Of a DNA stretch of 64,000 nucleotides, positions 29,608-38,323 are shown in pieces. Each line of letters begins with the position of its first letter. Position 1 is the stretch's first letter. Location of the stretch: positions 5,330 through 69,329 of the forward strand of contig DNNE01000060.1 in assembly GCA_003487805.1 (NCBI GenBank), written 5' to 3'. The DNA is from Blastocatellia bacterium (lineage in GTDB: Bacteria > Acidobacteriota > Blastocatellia > Pyrinomonadales > Pyrinomonadaceae). The notes under the pieces are model-generated. The model searched no databases and was not told the origin of the DNA. It saw only the letters and a program-made list of their open reading frames with translations. The position numbers were made by a program, and so were the translations under genes.

Positions 29608-29632
29608 CCAGAACAAAGACATTGAAGATACG

Positions 29633-30256
29633 ATGGGGAAGAGCAGCGATTTACATGGCAATGCGCCCGACAAGTCGGAAGTCGCCTTACTTCTGATCGA
29701 CGTAATTAACGATCTGGAGTTCGAAGGAGGCGAAGAACTACTTCGGAACGCATTGCCGGCAGCCAGGAACATAGTCGACCTAAAAGTACGCGCGCGAGAA
29801 GCCAACGTGCCCGTGATTTATGCCAACGACAATTTCGGGCGCTGGCGCTCAGATTTCAATAAGACTATCGAACACTGTCTGCGCGATCGGGTTCGAGGGC
29901 AACCAATCGCGGAAATTCTAAGGCCTGGCGACGATGACTACTTTGTCTTAAAGCCGAAACATTCCGGCTTCTTTTCTACTACTTTGGATCTTCTCCTGGA
30001 ATACCTGGGGGCGCGTACCCTGGTCCTTACGGGCATTGCCGGTAACAATTGCGTCCTATTCACGGCGAACGACGCATACATGCGAGATTACAAACTAATC
30101 ATTCCAGCCGACTGTCTTGCGTCTATCAAACAGATGGACAACGACAACGCACTGAAACAAATGCAGGAAGTGCTAAAGGCTGACATTAGACTCTCCATAG
30201 AAGTCGACTTCGCGCGCCTAAGGTCAGGCGAGCAGATGCGAGCGGCTCGGTCTTAG
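29633..30256 (+). CDS. Isochorismatase-family cysteine hydrolase
   Basis: This 207-residue protein has the family catalytic set: Asp23 in LLLIDVINDL, Lys109 in LKPKHSGFF and Cys140 in GIAGNNCVLFT, with the non-proline turn just before the Cys. Members hydrolyse amides or related bonds such as nicotinamide or ureidoacrylate. The specific substrate cannot be told. It lies 26 bp behind the dehydrogenase and 8 bp ahead of the pyrophosphatase. Confidence 0.9.
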   Translation: MGKSSDLHGNAPDKSEVALLLIDVINDLEFEGGEELLRNALPAARNIVDLKVRAREANVPVIYANDNFGRWRSDFNKTIEHCLRDRVRGQPIAEILRPGDDDYFVLKPKHSGFFSTTLDLLLEYLGARTLVLTGIAGNNCVLFTANDAYMRDYKLIIPADCLASIKQMDNDNALKQMQEVLKADIRLSIEVDFARLRSGEQMRAARS

Positions 30257-30263
30257 TATTCTC

Positions 30264-30845
30264 ATGCACATGTGGAATCCTATGATCGATCTGAATGCCT
30301 TAAACGAGGAGTCTGGTCACGTTAACGCCATCATCGACACGCCCAAAGGCAGTCGAAACAAGTTCAAGTACGATGAAAAGGTCGGGATGTTTAAGTTGGG
30401 AGGCGTGCTTCCATCGGGCGCGATCTTTCCTTTCGATTTTGGCTACATTCCCTCGACCATGGCAGGTGATGGCGATCCACTCGATATTCTGATCTTAATG
30501 GATGACCCGGCATTTGTCGGCTGCCTGGTACCGGCAAAGTTAATTGGAGTGATTGAGGCTGAGCAGACCGAAGATCAGGAGACCACCCGAAACGACAGGC
30601 TCATCGCTGTGGCGGCCGATTCACGCAACCATTCTCACGTGCGCTTTCTGGGAGACCTAAACAATAATCTCGTTCACGAGATCGAACGGTTCTTCATTTC
30701 CTACAATGAGACTAAAGGAAAGAAATTCGAAATTCTTGGCCGCTTCGGTCCTGACCGCGCCCTTGCCCTGATCGACTCGGGCGTTACGCAGTTCAAGAGG
30801 TCGCGTCGGCGTGCCAACGGATCCAACCACAAGACCAAGCGTTAG
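30264..30845 (+). CDS. ppa: Inorganic pyrophosphatase (family I)
   Basis: This 193-residue soluble enzyme splits pyrophosphate to phosphate. The metal-binding core is AGDGDPLDILIL (about 69-80), and the N-terminal segment DTPKGSRNKFKYD carries the Glu/Lys/Arg-type active-site residues, with Asp in place of the common Glu before PKGS. ATG 30264 or the ATG seven codons on (30282) could start the protein. A hairpin with a T-run follows the stop. Confidence 0.9.
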   Translation: MHMWNPMIDLNALNEESGHVNAIIDTPKGSRNKFKYDEKVGMFKLGGVLPSGAIFPFDFGYIPSTMAGDGDPLDILILMDDPAFVGCLVPAKLIGVIEAEQTEDQETTRNDRLIAVAADSRNHSHVRFLGDLNNNLVHEIERFFISYNETKGKKFEILGRFGPDRALALIDSGVTQFKRSRRRANGSNHKTKR

Positions 30846-30852
30846 TGGGGAT

Positions 30853-30875
30853 CAAACCCTATCGTTTGGTTTTTC
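30853..30875 (+). terminator. Probable intrinsic terminator after pyrophosphatase
   Basis: CAAAC (30853-30857) pairs with GTTTG (30864-30868), and G then five T (30870-30874) follow. The stem is short, but its place just behind a five-gene run fits termination. A second small hairpin GAGAAC/GTTCTC follows at about 30877-30899. Confidence 0.45.
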
Positions 30876-31149
30876 CGAGAACTCTCAATCTTCGGTTCTC
30901 CGATTATCCATATTAAAAGAAACCATCCTGACTGAATGTCGTACGCTTAAGATGCAGGCCCGCGAGTGCCGCTAAGGATTCCCAAACCTCCTTAATAGAA
31001 ACCAAGTGCCAACTAACAACTTGATACGGAACAAATCCGCGTAATCCCAGCACCCACGCGAACCAAGTCAAAGTTTTCTCCGGTTGGATCGGACTGCGGT
31101 ATTGAGTTTGCTCTGTGCAAGCCAGCTCACACAGCTTTCGTAATTTCGT

Positions 31150-31163
31150 CAACAGATCTGTTG
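31150..31163. promoter_or_regulatory. 14-bp perfect palindrome upstream of hemerythrin gene
   Basis: CAACAGATCTGTTG at 31150-31163 is its own reverse complement and lies 27 bp before ATG 31191. It could be a dimeric repressor site for the hemerythrin gene. The rest of the 30846-31190 gap contains no supported gene. Confidence 0.35.
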
Positions 31164-31190
31164 GTTACACAATGAGAAGAGGGTGAAACT

Positions 31191-31949
31191 ATGGATGCCT
31201 TTGAACTGCTAAAAGCCGACCACAAGAAAGTCGCAGAGCTTTTTGATCTATTGGAAACCGCCAGCGGCAAGAGAAAGCTTGACGTGTTCAAACGGATCAA
31301 GAGCGAGCTGGAAATCCATACTCATGTTGAAGAAACTATTCTCTATCCGGCTCTGGAAAAGCCGGAGGAAACCCACGACCTGACGCTCGAAGCCTACGAA
31401 GAACACAACGTGGTCAAAACGCTATTGGCCGAGTTGTCAGGAGCAAAGTCCGCGACTGATGAATGGCAGGCCAAGGCCAAGGTGTTGCGCGAAAATGTCG
31501 AACATCATGTCAAGGAGGAAGAAAACGAACTATTCGACAAGGCCGATGATGCTTTGAGTGACGAAGAAATCGAGTCGTTGGGAGAACTAATGGCGGCTGA
31601 GAAAGCCCGCAAACAGGGCCAGGCGGTTCCGAAAAAGGCCGACACCAAGGACAAAACGAAAAAGGGTCCGGCCAAGCCTGGAATCATATCGAAGATAGCT
31701 GACTTTATCGGCCTTGGCAGCAGTACCTCGAAGAAAGCTGCGAAGAAAACTCCTGCAAAGAGGAAGACCGCGGCGACGAAAAGCCCCACCAAGGCTGGCA
31801 AGAAGTCCCGCGCAGCAGTGAGCAAGCGCTCATCGGCAAAGGCACGATCGATGCGAGCTTCCGGATCAAAATCCTCTGGCGCCGCAAAGAAACAGAGTGG
31901 CGCCCGGACCCGCAACAAGTCGACCAGGAAACGAGCTAGTCGAAGCTAA
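31191..31949 (+). CDS. Hemerythrin-domain protein with histone-like basic tail
   Basis: This 252-residue protein has an N-terminal hemerythrin-like helical domain (about 1-145) with LLKADHKKVAELFDLLE, HTHVEETILYPALE, EEHNVVKTLLAEL and HHVKEEENELF, the spaced His/Glu that bind a di-iron centre. The second part (about 150-252) is Lys/Ala/Ser-rich with repeated KKAAKKTPAKRK-type sequence like histone H1 or AlgP tails. A DNA- or nucleoid-bound iron or oxygen scavenger is a reasonable idea. ATG 31191 follows GAGAAGAGGGTG. It is found with ferritin-like and catalase genes. Confidence 0.9.
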   Translation: MDAFELLKADHKKVAELFDLLETASGKRKLDVFKRIKSELEIHTHVEETILYPALEKPEETHDLTLEAYEEHNVVKTLLAELSGAKSATDEWQAKAKVLRENVEHHVKEEENELFDKADDALSDEEIESLGELMAAEKARKQGQAVPKKADTKDKTKKGPAKPGIISKIADFIGLGSSTSKKAAKKTPAKRKTAATKSPTKAGKKSRAAVSKRSSAKARSMRASGSKSSGAAKKQSGARTRNKSTRKRASRS

Positions 31950-32004
31950 ATATATTTCGTCCTTCATAATTCCGACGTCAAACATTTCAGTAGGAGAAAC
32001 AGAC

Positions 32005-32628
32005 ATGCCGAACGATAAGTTACAAGAGACCGTCCCCGTCGACCTGCTTTACCAGGCGCTGGAGACTGAAAAAGGCGGAGTTCAAATCTATTCGACCGCG
32101 CTGCGATGTGTCATCAGCAAGGATCTGAAGAAAGAGTGGAACAAGTATCTAGAGCAAACCAAGACGCACGTGCAAGTGGTCACAGACATTTTGCGAGAAC
32201 TTGGCCTCGACCCAAACGCCGAAACGCCGGGGCGCAAAGTCGTTCGCTATATCGGCACTTCACTCGTGAAGGCGATGGAGTTGGCCTTACGTTGCGCGGA
32301 TCCTCAAGCGGCCCAGATCGTTGCCGCCGAATGCATCGTCCTGGCGGAAACGAAAGACCATCTCAACTGGGAGTTGATCGGTGAACTGGTGAAGAGCGCT
32401 GACGCCACACTCTTGAAAACCGCGCACGACCAAGTCGAAGACGAAGAGGACGAGCACCTCTATCACACTACAGGTTGGACGCGCGAGCTTTGGATCCGGG
32501 CCTTGGGAATGCCGGCGGTTTTGCCTCCGCCTGAGGAAGTGAAAAAGGTTGAGACTGCGATCGAAGCCGCGAAGGCTAAGAAGTCGAGAGCGTCAAAGGC
32601 CAAGGCTAAGAAAGCCGGCGCGCGGTAG
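32005..32628 (+). CDS. Ferritin-like helical protein with Lys/Ala-rich end
   Basis: ATG 32005 follows TAGGAGAAACAG and gives 207 residues. An all-helical domain with EKGGVQIYSTALRC, KTHVQVVTDILRELG, AAECIVLAETKDHLNWELI and HDQVEDEEDEHLYH shows the Glu/His spacing of ferritin-like or rubrerythrin-like bundles. The end (about 180-207) is Lys/Ala-rich (KAKKSRASKAKAKKAGAR). Probably iron storage or oxidant defence; the di-iron site is inferred from residue pattern only. Confidence 0.85.
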   Translation: MPNDKLQETVPVDLLYQALETEKGGVQIYSTALRCVISKDLKKEWNKYLEQTKTHVQVVTDILRELGLDPNAETPGRKVVRYIGTSLVKAMELALRCADPQAAQIVAAECIVLAETKDHLNWELIGELVKSADATLLKTAHDQVEDEEDEHLYHTTGWTRELWIRALGMPAVLPPPEEVKKVETAIEAAKAKKSRASKAKAKKAGAR

Positions 32629-32728
32629 TCTGAGATCGGCGGCAACATTATTTGGCTAATATCAATTAGATTCGACGCCCACTGCGTCGGCAACCATTCC
32701 TGGTCGCACTGAAATAGGAAGGATAGAG

Positions 32729-34963
32729 ATGGATACCAAGCGAAAGAATCAAGACAAGTCTGTCAACACCAAAGCAAATGCTGGCTTACCGGAGAATGCA
32801 GGATACGGCGCTAACGACCCAAAAGGGGACGACCTCGCCAAGGACACCGAAGACAGCGCAGGCGAATATCTGACAACGAATCAGGGCGTTCGGATCAACG
32901 ACAATCAGAACTCGCTGAAGGCCGGCGATCGTGGTCCGACTCTTTTGGAAGACTTCATTCTGCGCGAAAAGATCACGCACTTCGACCATGAGCGGATTCC
33001 CGAACGGGTTGTTCATGCCCGAGGTTCGGCTGCTCATGGTTATTTTCAGGTCTATGAATCGATGGCCGAATACACGAAGGCCAATTTCCTGGCAGATCCG
33101 GCGGTTAAGACACCGGTATTCGTTCGCTTTTCTACGGTTGCCGGATCTCGCGGCTCAAGCGACTTGGCGCGCGACGTGCGCGGCTTTGCGGTGAAGTTTT
33201 ACACGCAGGACGGCAACTACGATCTGGTCGGCAATAACATGCCGGTATTCTTCATTCAGGACGCGATCAAGTTTCCCGATCTAATCCACGCGGTGAAACC
33301 CGAACCGCACAATGAGATTCCCCAGGCGGCTTCGGCTCACGATACTTTCTGGGATTTCATCTCCTTAATGCCGGAATCGATGCACATGATTATGTGGGTA
33401 ATGTCTGATCGGGCCATCCCCAGGAGTCTGCGCATGATGGAAGGATTTGGCGTGCACACCTTCCGCTTAATCAACGGGCGCGGAAAAGCGCGCTTTGTGA
33501 AGTTTCACTGGAAGCCACTCCTCGGTTTGCACTCAGTTGTCTGGGACGAGGCGCAAAAGATTTCTGGCAAAGATCCCGACTTCCATCGTCGCGATCTTTG
33601 GGAAGCCATAGAAAACGGTGACTATCCCGAATGGGAACTGGGAGTCCAGATCGTCGAAGAAAAGGATGAACACAAATTCGAGTTTGACCTGCTCGACCCG
33701 ACGAAGCTAATTCCGGAAGAAATCGTGCCAGTGCGTCGCATTGGCAAGATGACGCTCAATCGCAATCCCGATAACTTCTTTGCGGAGACTGAACAAGTTG
33801 CCTTCCATACGGGAAACATCGTACCCGGTATTGATTTCACCAATGATCCGTTGCTGCAGGGTCGTCTCTTCTCATACCTCGACACGCAACTACTTAGGCT
33901 CGGTGGTCCAAACTTTCATGAGCTTCCCATCAACCGACCCATAGCTCCGTCGTATAACAACCAGCGTGATGGCCACATGCGGCAGACGGTGAATCGGGGA
34001 CAAACCAGTTACGAACCAAACAGTCTCAGAGGTGGCTGTCCCTTTCAGGCGGGCGCCGACATGGGTGGCTTCACCAGTTATGCAGAAAGGATTGATGCGC
34101 AGAAAATTCGCGAACGCAGTGCCAGTTTCTTCGATCACTTTAGTCAGGCGACGCTCTTCTTTAACAGCCAGAGTGAGCCTGAGCAAAGCCATATCGTCAA
34201 CGCCTTGCGTTTCGAGTTGGGCAAAGTTGAAACACCGCACATTCGGGAGAGGATGTTGTTCCTCCTTTCACAGGTCGATAAGGGACTGGCAAATAGGGTC
34301 GCTGAAGGACTGGGCATTACGGTTCCGTCCAAGTTGGACAAGCCGATGAATATGAGCTTTCCAGCCGACGTGGATCCGAAGAAGTTTCAGCCAAAGGGGC
34401 GGCCCCAGGCGGTTGATGATTCTCCCCGCCTGAGGATGGTCGGCAATCCGAATTTTCCTAACGACAACATCAAGACTCGCAAAATCGCTTTCCTGATTGC
34501 CGATGGTTTTGACGAAAAAGCGGTCTCGGAAATGAAGAAAGCTTTGCTGACGGCCGGAGCGGCGGTGATGACGGTGGCGCCAAGGCTGGGAATGATAACC
34601 GGGGCTAACGGTGAACAAATCAAAGCTGATCTTAGTTTCCTTACTGGCTCGTCGGTCGTGTTCGACGCGTTTTATGTTCCCGGCGGAGAAGAGAGCATTG
34701 CTGCGCTCCAGAATGAGAACGAATCGTCGAACTTCCTGAATGAGGCCTACCGGCACTGTAAGACGATTGCGGCTAGCGGTGCTGGAGTTCAGTTATTGAA
34801 AACAGCCGGCATCATTCGAGTGTCAACCGATACGAAGGCTAGTCGACCTTCTGTTCAGGCGGGCATTGTAACCAATGCCGACGACGGCGCGGCAAAGATC
34901 GCTTCGGCCTTTATTAAGGGTATCTCGCAACACCGGCATTGGGAGCGTGAAGTCGCAATATGA
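32729..34963 (+). CDS. katE: Large-subunit catalase HPII type
   Basis: This 744-residue clade 2 catalase breaks down hydrogen peroxide and is typical of stationary-phase or general-stress response. Distal His96 lies in [13 protein letters not shown], Asn169 in [11 protein letters not shown] and the proximal Tyr region in [14 protein letters not shown] (about 387-400). The C-terminal about 150 residues (from [16 protein letters not shown], about 590) form the flavodoxin/GATase1-like domain of large catalases. ATG 32729 lies behind ATAGGAAGGATAGAG. The stop overlaps the next start (ATGA). Confidence 0.95.
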   Translation: MDTKRKNQDKSVNTKANAGLPENAGYGANDPKGDDLAKDTEDSAGEYLTTNQGVRINDNQNSLKAGDRGPTLLEDFILREKITHFDHERIPERVVHARGSAAHGYFQVYESMAEYTKANFLADPAVKTPVFVRFSTVAGSRGSSDLARDVRGFAVKFYTQDGNYDLVGNNMPVFFIQDAIKFPDLIHAVKPEPHNEIPQAASAHDTFWDFISLMPESMHMIMWVMSDRAIPRSLRMMEGFGVHTFRLINGRGKARFVKFHWKPLLGLHSVVWDEAQKISGKDPDFHRRDLWEAIENGDYPEWELGVQIVEEKDEHKFEFDLLDPTKLIPEEIVPVRRIGKMTLNRNPDNFFAETEQVAFHTGNIVPGIDFTNDPLLQGRLFSYLDTQLLRLGGPNFHELPINRPIAPSYNNQRDGHMRQTVNRGQTSYEPNSLRGGCPFQAGADMGGFTSYAERIDAQKIRERSASFFDHFSQATLFFNSQSEPEQSHIVNALRFELGKVETPHIRERMLFLLSQVDKGLANRVAEGLGITVPSKLDKPMNMSFPADVDPKKFQPKGRPQAVDDSPRLRMVGNPNFPNDNIKTRKIAFLIADGFDEKAVSEMKKALLTAGAAVMTVAPRLGMITGANGEQIKADLSFLTGSSVVFDAFYVPGGEESIAALQNENESSNFLNEAYRHCKTIAASGAGVQLLKTAGIIRVSTDTKASRPSVQAGIVTNADDGAAKIASAFIKGISQHRHWEREVAI

Positions 34964-35520
34964 GCATTCCGAACCGTTCAACTGCCAAGTCTAAATCGAC
35001 TCGACAAGGCGCTGCCACGAAGGCCTCGGCCGATGATCTCATGCAGCGAAATGTTGAGTTGATCTGCAAACTGGAAGAATCTGCCAAACAGGAACGGACG
35101 CGCACCGACCTCATTGCCGAAGGTATTGCCAACTTCTGCGGAAGCATGACCTTCGTTTGGGTTCATGTAATCTGGTTTGGCGGCTGGATAGTTATCAATC
35201 TTCTACCCAGGCTTCCACACGTCGATCCATTTCCTTTTACATTCCTCACTCTGGTGGTTTCACTCGAGGCGATTTTCCTGTCCGCCTTCATTCTGATCAG
35301 TCAAAACCACGACACTAGAATAAGTGAGCGCCGAAACCATCTCGATCTGCAGATCAATCTGCTCAGCGAGCAAGAGAACACCAAGATGATCACGATCCTA
35401 CAAGCGATAGCAGCCAAAGTCGGCGCTGAAATCGATCAGGATCCTCATTTACAAGCCTTGAGCGAGGAAACAGCGCCGGAAAAACTGGTCCAGCATATCG
35501 AAGCACGCGAAGAAAAGTGA
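34960..35520 (+). CDS. DUF1003 membrane protein
   Basis: This 186-residue protein has a hydrophilic N-terminus, two membrane helices (about 62-115; FVWVHVIWFGGWIVINLLP and FLTLVVSLEAIFLSAFILI) and the DUF1003 signature SQNHDTRISERRNHLDLQIN after the second helix. The C-terminal coil (about 120-186) is soluble. Members are inner-membrane proteins linked to stress or metal genes, function unknown. Coupled by ATGA overlap to katE. Confidence 0.9.
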   Translation: MSIPNRSTAKSKSTRQGAATKASADDLMQRNVELICKLEESAKQERTRTDLIAEGIANFCGSMTFVWVHVIWFGGWIVINLLPRLPHVDPFPFTFLTLVVSLEAIFLSAFILISQNHDTRISERRNHLDLQINLLSEQENTKMITILQAIAAKVGAEIDQDPHLQALSEETAPEKLVQHIEAREEK

Positions 35521-35533
35521 CGGAAGTTTTGAA

Positions 35534-35773
35534 ATGAATTTCATCAATACCCTTCAGTGGCCGGCGATGTTGGTGACCGTTGTCGCGGCCTGGATGGTGG
35601 CCTCGCAAAAAAAGTTCAAGAGGAATTGGGGATTCTGGTTATTTCTCTTAAGCAACGTGCTGTGGATTATTTGGGGACTGGGCGACGGGGCGTATGCGCT
35701 CGTGATCCTGCAGCTCTGTCTTGCCTTACTGAACATCAGGGGAACGGTGAAGAATAGCGCACAGGCGACCTAA
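35534..35773 (+). CDS. Small three-helix membrane protein
   Basis: This 79-residue protein has about three hydrophobic segments: WPAMLVTVVAAWMVAS, WGFWLFLLSNVLWIIWGL and YALVILQLCLALLNI. The pattern resembles small SemiSWEET- or AmaP-like membrane proteins, but I do not assign a family. It follows the DUF1003 gene by 13 bp and is probably co-transcribed. Confidence 0.75.
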   Translation: MNFINTLQWPAMLVTVVAAWMVASQKKFKRNWGFWLFLLSNVLWIIWGLGDGAYALVILQLCLALLNIRGTVKNSAQAT

Positions 35774-35789
35774 TTCCTCGAAAGAAAAC

Positions 35790-36563
35790 GTGGTTGGAGC
35801 GGCAGGCTCAGTGTCATATCTCTCTTCCAATGAAGCAGTGCGGGATGTGAAGATCGGAACGTGCGGGTTTGGTTTGGCGAAAGAGGCCTATGCGCGGGCT
35901 TTCGAGTGTGTTGAGATTCAGCATACGTTCTACCAGCCACCCCAAATCAAAACGTTGGAACGCTGGCGCAAGGAAATGCCGGCCAACTTCGAGTTCACTC
36001 TGAAGGCCTGGCAATTGATCACCCATGACGCCAGAAGCCCGACGCGCCGACGATTGAAACGAAAGCTTTCCGAGATTGAGAAGGAAGAGGCCGGTTACTT
36101 CAGGACGACAGCAATAGTCAAGGAGGCTTGGGAAACTACCCTTGCTTCAGCAAATGCTCTAAAGGCCAAAACCATTCTCTTTCAATGCCCAGCCAGCTTC
36201 ACCCCGACTGAAGACAACATTTCGACTATGGAGAGATTCTTCTCCTCGATTGACCGGCATAATCTAAATCTATGCTGGGAACCGCGTGGGAATTGGGACT
36301 CGGCGATGGTGAGATCGATTTGCGCACGCCTGCGACTGTGGCATGTGGTCGACCCCTTTGTTAATAAGACGGAAACTCCTGACAACTGCTATTTCCGCCT
36401 TCATGGAAGGAATGGATGGCGTTACCAGTATGAGACCGCAGAACTTGAAGAACTCGCGGATACAGTGCTGAAACGAAACGCCGGCTATGTTTTCTTCAAT
36501 AACAGTAGGATGACCGACGACGCATTAGAATTCTGCAGAATCCTTAGCGACAGGAGAGCGTGA
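35790..36563 (+). CDS. DUF72 family TIM-barrel protein
   Basis: This 257-residue protein has the DUF72 hallmarks: KIGTCGFG near the N-terminus, VEIQHTFYQPP (the conserved F-Y pair), NFEFTLKAWQLITH, ILFQCPASF, CWEPRGNW and YFRLHGRNGWRYQY. DUF72 proteins are TIM barrels without a firmly known reaction, often near DNA-repair or stress genes. The GTG at 35790 is the assigned start; a later GTG (35838) is possible. The last bases overlap a candidate small gene (36560). Confidence 0.9.
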   Translation: MVGAAGSVSYLSSNEAVRDVKIGTCGFGLAKEAYARAFECVEIQHTFYQPPQIKTLERWRKEMPANFEFTLKAWQLITHDARSPTRRRLKRKLSEIEKEEAGYFRTTAIVKEAWETTLASANALKAKTILFQCPASFTPTEDNISTMERFFSSIDRHNLNLCWEPRGNWDSAMVRSICARLRLWHVVDPFVNKTETPDNCYFRLHGRNGWRYQYETAELEELADTVLKRNAGYVFFNNSRMTDDALEFCRILSDRRA

Positions 36564-36721
36564 GTAAAGTCACTTTAGATAACATTCAAGGCAAACCAGG
36601 CATTGCCGCAGCGCTTCAGGAGATCGGGATCCTGCTTGGAGCTAAAAGGCGGTCGTTACTTCCAAGCGCGCGCTTAAAGCGCCGCCGCGCGAGGGGTAGC
36701 AGGGCTCGAGCCAAGCCTTAA
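36560..36721 (+). CDS. Candidate 53-residue basic protein coupled to DUF72 gene
   Basis: GTG 36560 overlaps the DUF72 stop (GTGA) and has AGGAG at 36552-36556 just upstream. The frame runs SKVTLDNIQGKPGIAAALQE, then a helix-like stretch, and ends in a very basic tail (LKRRRARGSRARAKP) with TAA at 36719. No family is recognised. Overlap coupling and the ribosome site are the only support; it could also be the 5' remnant of a longer gene. Confidence 0.4.
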   Translation: MSKVTLDNIQGKPGIAAALQEIGILLGAKRRSLLPSARLKRRRARGSRARAKP

Positions 36722-37178
36722 CTCATTAATCAAAGAAAACCACCTGACAGCGATTAGCGGCATAGGCAGCGCAATCGCTGCGCAAATCAAACCATCTACC
36801 ACAAAGTACCGCAAGCGCGAATTATCCATAGCCGGATTCGTGCCGGACGGCGTGGCGACGCTGACCACAGACCTACGTCATCACGAGTGACCAGAGAGCT
36901 CCAGTCACTTTCGACATTTGGGATCCAAACTCGCGCGCACTTCTAATCTAGTAAGTCTTGTGACACAATTAGTAGCACACCAAAAATTACCGCCTTCACT
37001 GAGTCTGCGAAACTAATGAAAAGACTACCGGATATTCATGAGCCGTAGCGCGCGACCTCCGACGTGGAGTGATTGAATCCAAAAAAAGTTAGGTGGTCAC
37101 AACTTATTGAAAAAAATCGCGGAGCCGACTGGACTAACAGCGCAAGATCTGGCGACCCACTAAGTCTCGCTCACTGCC
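36722..37178. other. Gene-free region with second integration-type repeat
   Basis: No gene is supported. TGACACAATTAGTAGCACAC at 36961-36980 matches the repeat at 9453-9472 in 17 of 20 bases. Just upstream, 36697-36712 (GTAGCAGGGCTCGAGC, within the candidate small gene) resembles the T-arm of the tRNA-Lys fragment at 9097-9143. Together these could be a worn second end of an element, but the evidence is thin. Confidence 0.35.
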
Positions 37179-38303
37179 TTACTTTTGCAATTCTTCAATC
37201 TTTGACCAGGGTGTGAGCGGCAAGTGCTCAGCCGCGGTGCGCTCGGGATGCAGGCCAACCCGCTGCACCGCGCGCCATACCTCAGGTGTATATAGAGTGG
37301 GCTCACTCGCTGTCTGAATGTAATCCGACGCCCATAGAAAATGGTCAGCGACGAGGTAACCTATCAGAGCCACTTCGCTGCCGATGCCGTCTATCGGGTG
37401 AACGCTGACTGCGCCACCAGCCAAACTGTAACTCGCGTCAACTCCGACAAATTTTAATCTCGCTGTCTTGCGACGTCGTTCCAGCAGGTCAGGGGCGAGA
37501 GTCCAACGGCGATCTACGACGCTCTGCAGAAACTGTTGCGCTGCCTTGTGAGCAATGATCGTCGCGCCGTTCGCTACCCAATAGCGCATCCCCGCAACGT
37601 GTGGCCAGGCGAGATCAGTAACGATCAGGGTGACATGGCGCGGGCCCGGAAAAAGCTTAGCGATGGCGGCCGCATCTTTCTTAGCACGCTCCTCGCCCTG
37701 CGCCGCGTCAAAGAGAAAAATGTCGCGGCCGATTTCGGTCACCGCCTCGGTGTAGCCGGGATTTGAAAGCAGGTATGTCTTTGGCCCAACTGGTACCACT
37801 TTCGGATCGATTGCTTGCAGAAAGAGTGGCAGCGTATCCTCCGACTGTGACGGCGCTTCGGGTAGCGAAAGCGACGGCGCCGTCGAAACCGGGACAGTCT
37901 CTACTTCACCAATCGTTTCTGAAATCTCAGTCTTGCCGTCGGCGAGCATGAAGCTGGAACCCGGCACCATAACGCCGCCGCTTTGAGTCCAATTCGTATA
38001 GACATATTCGATGTGGCGTTGTCCCCAAAGGTAATGCTTCTCCTGCAGATCAAGCTTCACGGGAAAACCGGTCTTTGGATCGATGAATAACCGCGGCCAC
38101 CACTTTCCATTAAGGTATTGCCACATCAACCAAAGAACGAGCGTCATTACCACTGTCACCCACGGCAATCATGGGCTAGTAGTCAGATTGGCCAAGACCA
38201 ATCCTGCCCAGATCCCCGGGACGAACAGAGTTAGGCTCAGGACCAGCAGCCCACAGATTGCCAAGGTCGAAATCCGACGGAAAAAAGAATGCGTAGATTC
38301 CAT
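37179..38303 (-). pseudogene. Chimera of CPBP-type membrane N-terminus and MBL-like C-terminus, one TGA inside
   Basis: From ATG 38303 (behind GGGAG) the frame gives MESTHSFFRRISTLAICGLL and a first membrane helix to LANLTTSP. TGA at 38169-38171 interrupts, and the same frame continues at once with LPWVTVVMTLVLWLMWQYL and KWWPR. That is the usual start of CPBP-type intramembrane protease proteins. It then switches at RLFIDPKTGFPVK to about 305 residues closely matching the C-terminal part of the protein at 41116-42564. So recombination joined two genes and a nonsense codon splits the result. The part after the stop (37179-38168) could still be made from a TTG start. The C-terminal MBL-like part lacks the HxHxDH metal motif. 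Confidence 0.75.
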
Positions 38304-38323
38304 GTCTCTGCTCCCTGCAGCCT

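Noticed and set aside
30913..31152. 79-codon minus-strand frame in the gap before the hemerythrin gene
   Set aside because: It begins with TTG without a ribosome site, has no recognisable domain, and its composition does not look like its neighbours.
36697..36712. T-arm-like word resembling the tRNA-Lys fragment
   Set aside because: Only about 14 bases match, and no anticodon or acceptor arm is present, so I do not call a tRNA relic here.
36674..36868. Minus-strand 64-codon hydrophobic frame
   Set aside because: It has no ribosome site and opposes the better supported small + strand frame at 36560.
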